Assembly: GCF_009754905.2 (NCBI RefSeq)
Contig: NZ_CP066775.1
Coordinates: 806,001-870,000 of the forward strand
Direction of reading: 5' to 3'
Length of the DNA stretch: 64,000 bases
From: Mucilaginibacter ginkgonis
GTDB lineage: Bacteria; Bacteroidota; Bacteroidia; Sphingobacteriales; Sphingobacteriaceae
Positions 25,461 through 32,950 of this stretch are shown here, piece by piece; positions within the stretch are counted from its first letter, which is position 1, and every line of letters begins with the position of its first letter. The translations under genes were made by a program, and so were the position numbers. Below the pieces are notes generated by a model. The model saw only the letters and a list, made by a program, of their open reading frames with translations, had not been told where the DNA came from and searched no databases.

Positions 25461-26717
25461 TTAAAGTGAGTTACCTTTTCTTCTCTTCTTGCGCTTATTT
25501 TGTTGCAGTCTGCCGAGTGCGGCCATATCCTGTTGTTCTTCTTTGAATAATATGTTTAGCAGTGAATCGCTATCACCACCTGTTGGGTTTGAGCCTGAAA
25601 ATTTGTCAGCAAAACCAGGAGCATTTCTATTGTTGGTTTCTCTTGCCGAAACGGTTTCGCTACGGTTTATTTCATCATTTCGGAACCAGTTCATCAGCGC
25701 AGCTGCGCTGTAATTTTTACCTAAATCACTACCGTTAAACACCGCTTTCGATTGGTGATCGACGAAGGTTATCCCGTACAAACGGCCTTCTTCATTCTGC
25801 CGGAAAATGACCTGGATACCATCCGCTTTTAACTTCTTTTGAAACGCCGCTTTTGAAACCGGCGTTAATAAGGCTTTGTCAAGTACAGTCTTTAGGCGCT
25901 CTTTCAAGGGTTTGCGAAGCACCTCATTTAGCCGGAAACGATCCTCAAGGTGCTTTAAAGTAGGCTTGCCGTAGATGCTGCTGGCCTTAATTGGTACCCC
26001 AAGTCTGTTGCCTTTTCCATCCAACACCCAATAAACCAAACCGTTTTTTTCATACATTCTTGAGTCTTTTGACCCACGATCAGCGGTGATATTGTATTGA
26101 TTTAAGACCGCATTTAGTTCAGGTATGCTCGTAAATTTATAGGCTCTAATCACTTCGCTAACCACATTGGTGATTGATCTTTTCAATTCGGACTTACCAT
26201 AGTCTACCATTTCCAACGGCTTACCGATGACGTTTTGCTGCTTGCCCTGGTCTTCTGCCTTCACCAAATTGTAAGTTAATTCAACCTGTTTTCTGGCACT
26301 TTCGGAAGCCTTGTTGGCAAGTAAATGAAAGCTGATCCGTTTACCGTCCGGCTCGATATTAGTAGTGACTATATGCAAATGAGGGTGCCCGGCATCGTGA
26401 TGCTGATAGACCAAATAGGGCTGTTTACCGAAACCTAAACCATCCATGTAATCATCGGCGATCTGCTGAAGCAGGTCTTTTTCGAGGTGTTCGCTCACCG
26501 CAAAATTCAGCGATACATGCAGCGTATTGACGAGCGTCCGCTCATTGCGTTGAGTTAAATCGGTCAACCTTTGCAGCTTATCAGTGAACGTTAAGTCAGC
26601 CGGTTCTTTGAGGTAGCCTTGTGCCAAAATCAGCTCTGCTTTCCCCAGCCTCACTTTGTGTTCATTGTAATTTATTGCGCCGCTGATACTTCTCCCGGTT
26701 TTAATTTTTGCGACCAT
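25461..26717 (-). CDS. mobB: Relaxase/mobilization nuclease (MobB type)
   Basis: This 418-residue protein nicks the transfer origin. The N-terminal domain (PF03432 type) has Tyr17 as a candidate nucleophile (SGAINYNEHK) and the metal-binding His triad in HHDAGHPHLHIV (H111, H113, H115). The C-terminal 200 residues are basic and helical, ending KRKKRRKGNSL. Its start overlaps the MobA-like gene by 46 bp, so they are translationally coupled. The coupling protein follows. Confidence 0.92.
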   Translation of the reverse strand: MVAKIKTGRSISGAINYNEHKVRLGKAELILAQGYLKEPADLTFTDKLQRLTDLTQRNERTLVNTLHVSLNFAVSEHLEKDLLQQIADDYMDGLGFGKQPYLVYQHHDAGHPHLHIVTTNIEPDGKRISFHLLANKASESARKQVELTYNLVKAEDQGKQQNVIGKPLEMVDYGKSELKRSITNVVSEVIRAYKFTSIPELNAVLNQYNITADRGSKDSRMYEKNGLVYWVLDGKGNRLGVPIKASSIYGKPTLKHLEDRFRLNEVLRKPLKERLKTVLDKALLTPVSKAAFQKKLKADGIQVIFRQNEEGRLYGITFVDHQSKAVFNGSDLGKNYSAAALMNWFRNDEINRSETVSARETNNRNAPGFADKFSGSNPTGGDSDSLLNILFKEEQQDMAALGRLQQNKRKKRRKGNSL

Positions 26718-27094
26718 AATTCTGAGAAACTTTGCATACGTTCTTTAATCTGTCCGATTGCCGGATCAACCTTGCTGCCGATAATGGAAAGCAGATTTAA
26801 CCATAACCTGTTATCCGCATTTCCGTGAGCACTATTGATTTGGCGAACCGCCTGGTTAAGATTATTGCCAATTGCGTTTAACTCCTTTCGGAGTAGAGCC
26901 AATTCTTCCAGCATTTCATCCATCGACTTATCACGGTAGTTTACTGTGACTGGTTTTTCAAGCAGCACGCACCGGATATATTCGCTCATTTTTAAAAAGC
27001 GGGTTTTCTTAAACCGGGTATCGAGCACTTTAAATTCATTGGGTTTGAACCGTGTGGTTACTTTACGTTCCCGATTTTCTTCTTGATTTTCCAT
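26672..27094 (-). CDS. mobA: Relaxosome accessory protein (MobA-like, ribbon-helix-helix)
   Basis: This 140-residue protein starts with charged residues and then KVTTRFKPNEFKVLDTRFKK, a ribbon-helix-helix-like N terminus. It continues with MSEYIRCVLLEKPV and a conserved helical segment (LALLRKELNAIGNNLNQAVR) typical of MobC/BmgB-type relaxosome proteins. It overlaps the relaxase start and would bind the transfer origin near the inverted repeats just upstream of it. Confidence 0.85.
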   Translation of the reverse strand: MENQEENRERKVTTRFKPNEFKVLDTRFKKTRFLKMSEYIRCVLLEKPVTVNYRDKSMDEMLEELALLRKELNAIGNNLNQAVRQINSAHGNADNRLWLNLLSIIGSKVDPAIGQIKERMQSFSELWSQKLKPGEVSAAQ

Positions 27095-27267
27095 TCCTGT
27101 AATCTTTAAAAATCCGACCTTGGAGGATTTTTACAATACCCCCGACTGACTTTGGAAGGCAGGGGCAAGATCCGTTTGTCCGACAAACGTTTATCTTGCT
27201 GATTGCTGTTAAGAGGCAATCTCCTCCTTTAAGACTTCTTCAATCTGCCTGCATTCCGTTAGGACCT
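27095..27267. other. Candidate transfer origin (oriT) with inverted repeats
   Basis: The 173-bp gap upstream of the mob genes holds three inverted repeats. AAAAATCC/GGATTTTT lies at about 27108-27132. CCCC/GGGG arms flank 18 nt in the interval ending at 27165. The third is a compound repeat at 27166-27198: CAAGAT, GTTTGTC, one base, GACAAAC, then ATCTTG. Repeats beside relaxase and accessory genes are the usual setting of oriT. The nick site cannot be placed by eye. Confidence 0.5.
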
Positions 27268-27531
27268 TCAACCTGTTGGCTTCTTCAATTTGGATTCTAA
27301 GAAATACTTTAAAGCATCAATACTGATATCCTTTAAAGAAGCATCGAATTCCACCCCATAGGTTTTCACACGCTTCAAAAGTGCCTTTGGAATCCATACA
27401 TTTAATTGCGCCTCGTCTTCTTTCACTGCCGCAGTCTGCCTGATCGGCTGCACCTCCTGTATCGGAGTTTTCGGCGTATCCTTTTTAAGCCTGTCCGCTA
27501 ACCCACCCAGCTTATCTTTATAATCTGTCAT
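27268..27531 (-). CDS. Small ribbon-helix-helix-like protein, ParA partner
   Basis: This 87-residue protein starts MTDYKDKLGGLADRLKKDTP. The frame is open to 27609, but this ATG fits better. The N-terminal 40 residues are a flexible linker. The C-terminal part (AQLNVWIPKALLKRVKTYGV, SIDALKYFLES) resembles a ribbon-helix-helix DNA-binding fold. It lies 70 bp downstream of parA on the same strand. Small RHH proteins commonly act as the centromere-binding partner of ParA (ParG/Omega type), so this may be the ParB-equivalent. Confidence 0.65.
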   Translation of the reverse strand: MTDYKDKLGGLADRLKKDTPKTPIQEVQPIRQTAAVKEDEAQLNVWIPKALLKRVKTYGVEFDASLKDISIDALKYFLESKLKKPTG

Positions 27532-27580
27532 TGTAAACTTTCCTTTAATTACCTGAATAGACCACGGATTTTGGCGATTA

Positions 27581-27612
27581 CATAATTTTGTATTTATGTA
27601 ATTATGCACTGA
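27581..27612. repeat. Two diverged copies of the 16-bp iteron upstream of the RHH gene
   Basis: The 16-mers at 27581 (CATAATTTTGTATTTA) and 27597 (TGTAATTATGCACTGA) resemble the array at 28212-28395 and keep the 16-bp register. They cover the 3' end of parA, about 50-80 bp upstream of the RHH gene start. They could be a secondary operator. Confidence 0.35.
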
Positions 27613-28207
27613 TGCGGTTAACGATCTCTTCCGCTAAAGCTGTTATCTCTGTTATCGCTTTGGTATCGCTTCCTTGCAAAACCCCAGCGGTAATAGATGA
27701 CCTTGCGATGCTCACGCGGTCATATATCATTGTATCTAAAACGGGGGTTTCCATGCTTGCTAAAAGTCCGCTCACTTCCTTGGTAATACCAGAGCGCGGC
27801 TTGATCATATTTATAACAATGCCGGCCTGTATATCCGGTTTCGTTACCTGCGCATCTTTTAACAGTGCGATGGTCGAACGGATAGCCATCACATCAAAAA
27901 ATCCGGCCTTCGTCGGTATTAATATAAAGTCGGATAGTCCAAATAATTCCGGCAGCTTGTTCGACAGGTAAGGCGGCGTATCGACGATAATGAGATCGTA
28001 GTCTAAACTTTTAATTTCCTGCAATTCGTCGTTACTTAATACTGCGAGGTCAGGCAGTTCCTCTTTGATCTGAATAAGGCTGCCTTGCAAATCCGTATCA
28101 ACTAAAGCAACCTTTAATTGATCCTGAAAACACACGGCTAAATTCATAGCGAGTGTGCTTTTTCCTACACCCCCTTTTTGGTGGGCTACGGTGATGATCT
28201 TTCCCAT
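27602..28207 (-). CDS. parA: ParA-family partition ATPase
   Basis: This 201-residue protein is a short ParA/MinD ATPase. The deviant Walker A motif KGGVGKST is at residues 11-18, with the signature Lys, and LVDTDLQGS and LIIVDTPPYLSN supply the A' and B motifs. It lacks the N-terminal HTH of long ParA proteins, as is usual for the form paired with a small RHH partner. In the ICE it may stabilise the excised circle or act in transfer, where Bacteroidota TraA is also a ParA. The iteron array lies immediately upstream. Confidence 0.9.
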   Translation of the reverse strand: MGKIITVAHQKGGVGKSTLAMNLAVCFQDQLKVALVDTDLQGSLIQIKEELPDLAVLSNDELQEIKSLDYDLIIVDTPPYLSNKLPELFGLSDFILIPTKAGFFDVMAIRSTIALLKDAQVTKPDIQAGIVINMIKPRSGITKEVSGLLASMETPVLDTMIYDRVSIARSSITAGVLQGSDTKAITEITALAEEIVNRISA

Positions 28208-28211
28208 GTTA

Positions 28212-28395
28212 TGTAATTCTATATTTTAATAAATACATTATGATGTAATTGCATAATGCTGTAAATCTTCAGATACATATTTCTCTAATTGCAGACATCT
28301 GTAATTGCATATATCTGTAATTCTGTATTTCAATAATTACACTTTTCTGTAGCTGCATAATTCCATAAATGCATATTTCTGTAAATACCGAATCT
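28212..28395. repeat. 16-bp iteron array upstream of parA (candidate parS/operator)
   Basis: About eleven imperfect 16-bp units follow the consensus TGTAATTGCATATTTC. Units start at 28212, 28228, 28244, 28268, 28284, 28300, 28316, 28332, 28348, 28364 and 28380, with one 8-bp half-unit at 28260. Best copies are 28244, 28300 and 28316. The array ends next to the parA start (28207), the position of a centromere and operator in small ParA/RHH partition systems. Confidence 0.6.
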
Positions 28396-28627
28396 ATAAT
28401 GGGTACCGGAAACAGTTATCTGTTTTGTTTCGTCCAGTTCCAATGAGCTCCTTGTACGATTGCCTTAATAATCCAATAGTTCTCAAAAACTTCCTGTTTT
28501 GATAGCTTTAGATTGATGGTGACAAATACTTCGTTTAGGACCATTGAATAAATCCGAAGCTTTCAGCAAACGAATTCACACGCCACTCACCAACCGCCAA
28601 TTTGTCATCAAACTTTCAATGACTTAC

Positions 28628-28948
28628 TCACGAAGACTCGCTGTAAAATGGAGACATTCTGAATTTCCGTTTTAACTCCTGCCGGTAATTAAAGATCCAT
28701 TCAGCTGCACAGACCTTCCAGTTGTTAACCGGGTAACCTGTTGAGGTTTTCCATGCCCTTAGCTCATGTTCTTCATAAAAATCCCGGGCAGCCAATAACA
28801 CTCCCTTTTGATCAAAATAAATTTCAATACTGGCCAATGATGGCGGCACGGAAGTGCCTAATCCTTCATCACTTAGTGGAACAATCTTTACGCTGTTCCT
28901 GGGTGATTTATGGACGTTCGGAACGATCCGCTTTGCTTTACGCTTCAT
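28628..28948 (-). CDS. Hypothetical ICE protein following Xis-like HTH gene
   Basis: This 106-residue protein starts MKRKAKRIVPNVHKSPRNSV, a strongly basic N terminus. The body contains IEIYFDQKGVLLAARDFYEE and the aromatic-rich WKVCAAEWIFNYRQELKRKF. Its start overlaps the HTH gene stop by 4 bp (ATGA), so the two are coupled. I recall similar small proteins beside HTH genes in related elements but cannot name a family. About 230 bp between its stop and the iteron array holds no gene that I can support. Confidence 0.6.
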   Translation of the reverse strand: MKRKAKRIVPNVHKSPRNSVKIVPLSDEGLGTSVPPSLASIEIYFDQKGVLLAARDFYEEHELRAWKTSTGYPVNNWKVCAAEWIFNYRQELKRKFRMSPFYSESS

Positions 28949-29274
28949 GCCATTTTCATTTGATCGTTCAACTTACCGGAGTTCATCAGCGCCTGGATGT
29001 CTTCAAGGTTGTAATAAGTTATACCACCCAACTTTTTAAAAGGGATCAGGCCTTTGTCGCGAAGGTATTGAAGCTTGCTTTCTGAAAGGCGCAGCATCTT
29101 TTTGATCTCGAACGCTTTAAGCCATTGGTGTCCCGGATGGCCGGTCTGTTCTTTTAATAGCTTTTTGATGTCAACAATCAGCTGTTGCTTAAAATCGATC
29201 AAGTCCTGCACCGTGATCAACTGATCACGGTGAACTTTGGGAAAGTCATTTGAAGTTTCATTATAATTTGCCAT
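28945..29274 (-). CDS. Helix-turn-helix (MerR/excisionase-type) protein, Xis-like
   Basis: This 109-residue protein has a single winged-HTH of the excisionase type at about residues 52-100: FEIKKMLRLSESKLQYLRDK, GLIPFKKLGGITYYNLEDIQ and ALMNSG. The N-terminal half is helical (DLIDFKQQLIVDIKKLLKEQ). Proteins of this kind serve as Xis-like factors in Bacteroidota ICEs. The inverted-repeat element shared with the tra operon lies 47 bp upstream, so excision and transfer may be co-regulated. Confidence 0.8.
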   Translation of the reverse strand: MANYNETSNDFPKVHRDQLITVQDLIDFKQQLIVDIKKLLKEQTGHPGHQWLKAFEIKKMLRLSESKLQYLRDKGLIPFKKLGGITYYNLEDIQALMNSGKLNDQMKMA

Positions 29275-29309
29275 AGCTTAAAAATTTAGCACAGCAAATG
29301 TGAGGAAGG

Positions 29310-29355
29310 GCAAAATATATTTTTCACACCTCATGTACGAGGTAGGTGTTTTTTA
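29310..29355 (-). promoter_or_regulatory. Inverted-repeat element upstream of Xis-like gene, copy 2 (candidate RteC operator)
   Basis: The core at 29321-29350 has arms ACACCT (29326-29331) and AGGTGT (29344-29349). It differs from the copy before the tra operon only by CG in place of TA in the centre. The flank (GCAAA, A/T run) is also alike. On the minus strand it lies 47-76 bp before the HTH start codon. Confidence 0.55.
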
Positions 29356-29507
29356 TTGTGATTCTTATAAATGACAGTTATTAGGATGAATAACTGCAAT
29401 GACAATATTTTGCATGCAGCCTGTTTAAATGTCAATGCAATTAAATGATTGCCCTATTATATTAGATGATATAATTATTGTAAAATTGATTCACATTAAT
29501 TTATTGT

Positions 29508-30146
29508 ATGTCACAATACGAAGGCGTATCCGATGAAGAACTTCCAGACAATTTCGGCTACACTCACAGAAGTCTGTTTTTTCTTTCTGTAGCACTTGGA
29601 GAGATATTGATTATCTCTAAGCCACACCGGAAAAAAGAAGAATTAGATTTTCTAAATAATTTCATTTTCAAAAAGTATAACGTTAGCCTTTTATATACTT
29701 TTACTATGGAATATTGTAAGCTCTTAGAATCAAATAAGGGTAATAGTAATTATGCTGGATTACACAAACTAAACAGAAAAGTTGCTTATCTAAAGGGTAA
29801 ATCTTATCAGAAAGATTTTGAATCTAATGGAGAGCGGATTGACAAACTAATAAATTCGGATTTCTATAAACATTTGAGAATGTTACGGGATAAGACATTT
29901 GCGCATACCGATAAATCCAAAACCGGAAACAACTTTAATATTCACGCTTTTACAGACGAACAGTTGATAACTGCAAAATCACATTTCAATGAAATGAACA
30001 GCATCCATAGTGTTTGTGCCAAATATTTCAAGGTTGAATTTATTATTTCTCTCGATGACGATAGTTCTGATTTGTTTGTGGCACGACAGGGCAAGTATCT
30101 AAAGCATTATAAGGAAAATACAAAAGATGATTGGGATGTAGATTAG
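29508..30146 (+). CDS. AbiU2-like HEPN protein
   Basis: This 212-residue protein starts MSQYEGVSDEELPDNFGYTH. It has a helical body and the segment HLRMLRDKTFAHTDKSK, in which R127 and H133 match the R-x5-H motif of HEPN ribonucleases. The DK-x2-AH-x-D form is typical of the AbiU2 branch. This points to a phage-triggered RNase or a toxin-type protein. It stands alone on the plus strand, is A+T-rich compared with the transfer genes, and opens the cargo island. No antitoxin partner is visible; the next gene is 256 bp away. Confidence 0.65.
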   Translation: MSQYEGVSDEELPDNFGYTHRSLFFLSVALGEILIISKPHRKKEELDFLNNFIFKKYNVSLLYTFTMEYCKLLESNKGNSNYAGLHKLNRKVAYLKGKSYQKDFESNGERIDKLINSDFYKHLRMLRDKTFAHTDKSKTGNNFNIHAFTDEQLITAKSHFNEMNSIHSVCAKYFKVEFIISLDDDSSDLFVARQGKYLKHYKENTKDDWDVD

Positions 30147-30402
30147 TCAATTGTCTCTAAACTTCGCAATCTAAAAATAATCGCTATCCAAATATATTGA
30201 TGTGTATAAACATTGATACGGTAGAAATTAAATCATTCAATTTGTTTGTTATTATTTGAAAATGAGCTATGTTTTTAAGATAAATATTTCCGAAAAGTAA
30301 TTTAATAGATTAAGCGATTGTAATGGCCTTTCATAATAATGATATTTTCTTAATACTATAATGCACAATACCTAACTTATATATTCACTTTAATAAGCTC
30401 TA

Positions 30403-31518
30403 ATGGCAGAAGATTTAATTGATGAAAACGGAAGAATTGCCAAAGTCGCTAATAACAAGTTTAATACAGAAAGATTAAATGTTCAGCCAATACATAAAAT
30501 AATTGATAAATTAAACTGGTACCGATCACTCTTCGGCAAGGTTCATGATTTACCGGAAGAGCAGTATGAATTGCTAAAAAAAAATGTAGCAACATTTTTC
30601 AATTTAAAATCAGTTGTAAAAGCTGTTAGTTTGCCAAGGCATCTGGTCAGAATATCCCATAACACAAATATTTTTTCTGGCAGGTCGAAACCGGTAAGTT
30701 ATTTTACAAGTATAGAAGATATCCTCGCCCCACCATCACATTTAGTCAAAATTAACAGATGCAATATTGAGAGGCAAAGAGTGCTTTATTGCTCTCTTGA
30801 TGAAGCCTCTGCATTTTGGGAGACTAAGCCTAAATATGGGGATATAATAACAGTTACTCGGTTTGTACTGAAAAATGGTGCTGAATCCACATGCTCCGTA
30901 ATTATTCCTGAACCATTTTCAGCTGAAAATTTTTCAGATCCACTACGATTAGTTTATTCCTTGATTAGGGAGTTTTTCGTAGATGTATTTACATTAAAAG
31001 TAGACAGAAGTAGGCCTAGAGATTATCTATTTAGTGCAGTCATTAGTTCCGAACAATTATTCTATCCTATCCGCTCAAAAGATGATGTCGAAGCAATAAT
31101 TTATCCGTCTGTACAGAGGAAAGGATTTGGCGATAACATTGCTTTAAGAAATGATGTTTTTTTGCAGAAATATTTTTTTGTGTCTGCAGAAACTAGGTTT
31201 ATTCTTGATGAGTATATTGAACATGATCCAATGTCTCAAGAACCAACAGCAGATCAAGTAATGGCTTCCTTTTATTCATACTCGTATAATCCTATAACGT
31301 CCAAGATATCTTACAATTCCAAAGTGGACGAAATATTTGAATTACTTAAAAAATTTCAAGACCCTAAAAACCCACAAACGCGTATTGACAACGGTCCTGA
31401 TATACCAAAAAATATTGCTTTCAATATGAGCGATCCGGAATTTATTATTCCTGAATATTTGGAAGAGTTTCGACGTAACAATAATGCTCAAGACAAGGGA
31501 ACTCCAGACGAAAAATAG
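30403..31518 (+). CDS. RES-domain protein (putative NAD-degrading enzyme)
   Basis: This 371-residue protein carries a RES-like region from about 80 to 270. R83 lies in LVRISHNT. INRCN holds R119, and VLYCSLDEASAFWE holds Y129 and E140. IIYPSVQRKGFGDNIAL (residues 232-248) matches the closing motif with S236. RES enzymes such as MbcT break down NAD with phosphate and act as toxins, usually with an Xre antitoxin upstream; none is adjacent here. The extra N- and C-terminal parts make it longer than classic RES toxins. The tail (about 300-371) is charged. The gene is notably A+T-rich, with AT-rich gaps on both sides. NADase activity is inferred. Confidence 0.65.
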   Translation: MAEDLIDENGRIAKVANNKFNTERLNVQPIHKIIDKLNWYRSLFGKVHDLPEEQYELLKKNVATFFNLKSVVKAVSLPRHLVRISHNTNIFSGRSKPVSYFTSIEDILAPPSHLVKINRCNIERQRVLYCSLDEASAFWETKPKYGDIITVTRFVLKNGAESTCSVIIPEPFSAENFSDPLRLVYSLIREFFVDVFTLKVDRSRPRDYLFSAVISSEQLFYPIRSKDDVEAIIYPSVQRKGFGDNIALRNDVFLQKYFFVSAETRFILDEYIEHDPMSQEPTADQVMASFYSYSYNPITSKISYNSKVDEIFELLKKFQDPKNPQTRIDNGPDIPKNIAFNMSDPEFIIPEYLEEFRRNNNAQDKGTPDEK

Positions 31519-31757
31519 CTAATTCTTACTGAATTACAGGAATTTCAAATTATCTCGACGGGAACTTTGAGATGTCGATTCGTTTGTAAATAATCCGGCA
31601 ACAGTTAGATTGGTTAATTGCTTCAAGTATCAACTTATTGGCGCAACTTAAAATTTTGTTGTCCGTTTTTGCTTGATAATTTCTTGCCTTGAACTTCTAA
31701 CTGGCAATAATTATTGTATGGTTTTTTTATTAATAAAAAATAAACTGAACAAGTTAC

Positions 31758-31787
31758 TTTGATAAATGCTTATTTAACGTACTTTTG
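31758..31787 (+). promoter_or_regulatory. Bacteroidota promoter of the AAA-S8 operon
   Basis: TTTG at 31758-31761, an 18-nt spacer and TACTTTTG at 31780-31787 fit the Bacteroidota -33/-7 pattern well. Transcription would start near 31794, 14 nt before the ATG at 31808. Confidence 0.65.
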
Positions 31788-31807
31788 TTGTACTGTTATT
31801 ATTATAC

Positions 31808-32950
31808 ATGAGCAAAGAACCAAACAAAAATCAATCTTTAAAATATTTAACCGACTTGGTTTCCGCTGGCTTATTGGGCGATGTAAGGAAAGTGGAAGCG
31901 GTTGCTCTAAGCTTGGCCAGGTCTATTAAGCAAACAGATCCTGAAATTTCTAAAGAAATTCAGGCTATCATTAGTACAAGGTCAACGGGCGGACTGAATG
32001 CAATCAGATCATCCGGCGCGGGGCTTACGCCAATACCAACGGACACAGAAACACACTTGGAAATGGCACAGGTAAAAAGTCCAACATTGATTGAAGGTGA
32101 TGTTCCGGTATTTAATCTGGTATTACGGAATCAGATCGAAGATATTTTAGAGGAGAGAAACAATCTTAAAGTTTTATTGGAAGAAGGAATTAAGCCTTCT
32201 TCAAGCTTATTGCTTATTGGGCAACCAGGAACCGGTAAAACCATGTTAGCTCATTTTATTGCTAAAAGACTTGATAAAAATTTAGTCATCATGGATCTTT
32301 CTGCCAGTATCTCCAACTTAATGGGTAAAACAGGAACGAACATAAAAAAAGTATTGAATTTTGCCAAATCAACCGGTTCGGTACTTTTACTTGATGAATT
32401 TGATGCCATAGCAAAGAAGCGCGATGACAATAGCGATTTAGGCGAAATTAAGCGAGTTGTTAATGTTCTTTTGATGGAACTAGAGGATTGGCCGATATCA
32501 TCAATGGTTATTGCGACAAGTAACCACCCTGAACTTTTAGACAGGGCGATATGGCGGCGTTTCGATCATATAATTGAGATACCTATTCCTGATCTTGAAG
32601 AAAGAAACGAATTACTTAAACAAAACTTAGATAAGTATTTCTCGCAGGATCTTCAAATTATGCCAATACCCTTAATTTCTGAAATGCTGGCAGAAAAGAG
32701 TGCTGCTGATATCTGCAAATTTTCAAATAATGTAAAGAAACGGGTTGTTATAAAAAATGAAGCTTTTGCTACAGCGACCCTTAACGAATTAGAAAATTTT
32801 TGTTCCGACAAAAAAATCAGGGGAAAATTTTGCGTCCTCGCGAAGAAGATGCTCGGAAAAGATATGACGGTCAGAAAATTAGCAGACATAACTGGACTTA
32901 GCCCCGCAGGCGTACAACATCACTTAGCTAAATCAAAATCTCATGAGTAA
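31808..32950 (+). CDS. AAA+ ATPase paired with S8 protease, C-terminal HTH
   Basis: This 380-residue protein has a helical N-terminal region (1 to about 105). An AAA+ module follows: Walker A GQPGTGKT at 138-145, Walker B LLLDEFDA at 193-200 and candidate arginine finger R250/R251 in WRRFDH. The last 30 residues (VRKLADITGLSPAGVQHHLA) read as a helix-turn-helix. It overlaps the S8 protease gene by 8 bp (ATGAGTAA). AAA ATPase/subtilase pairs recur in bacterial accessory regions; the ATPase may control the protease as a chaperone or sensor. The HTH suggests DNA binding or self-regulation. Confidence 0.85.
   Translation: MSKEPNKNQSLKYLTDLVSAGLLGDVRKVEAVALSLARSIKQTDPEISKEIQAIISTRSTGGLNAIRSSGAGLTPIPTDTETHLEMAQVKSPTLIEGDVPVFNLVLRNQIEDILEERNNLKVLLEEGIKPSSSLLLIGQPGTGKTMLAHFIAKRLDKNLVIMDLSASISNLMGKTGTNIKKVLNFAKSTGSVLLLDEFDAIAKKRDDNSDLGEIKRVVNVLLMELEDWPISSMVIATSNHPELLDRAIWRRFDHIIEIPIPDLEERNELLKQNLDKYFSQDLQIMPIPLISEMLAEKSAADICKFSNNVKKRVVIKNEAFATATLNELENFCSDKKIRGKFCVLAKKMLGKDMTVRKLADITGLSPAGVQHHLAKSKSHE

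Noticed and set aside
28208..28400. Possible CRISPR array
   Set aside because: The 16-bp units are contiguous and degenerate, without unique spacers between conserved repeats; iterons explain them better.
28401..28627. Remnant coding sequence on the minus strand
   Set aside because: A 25-codon stretch looks coding-like, but stops surround it and there is no start; not enough to call a pseudogene.
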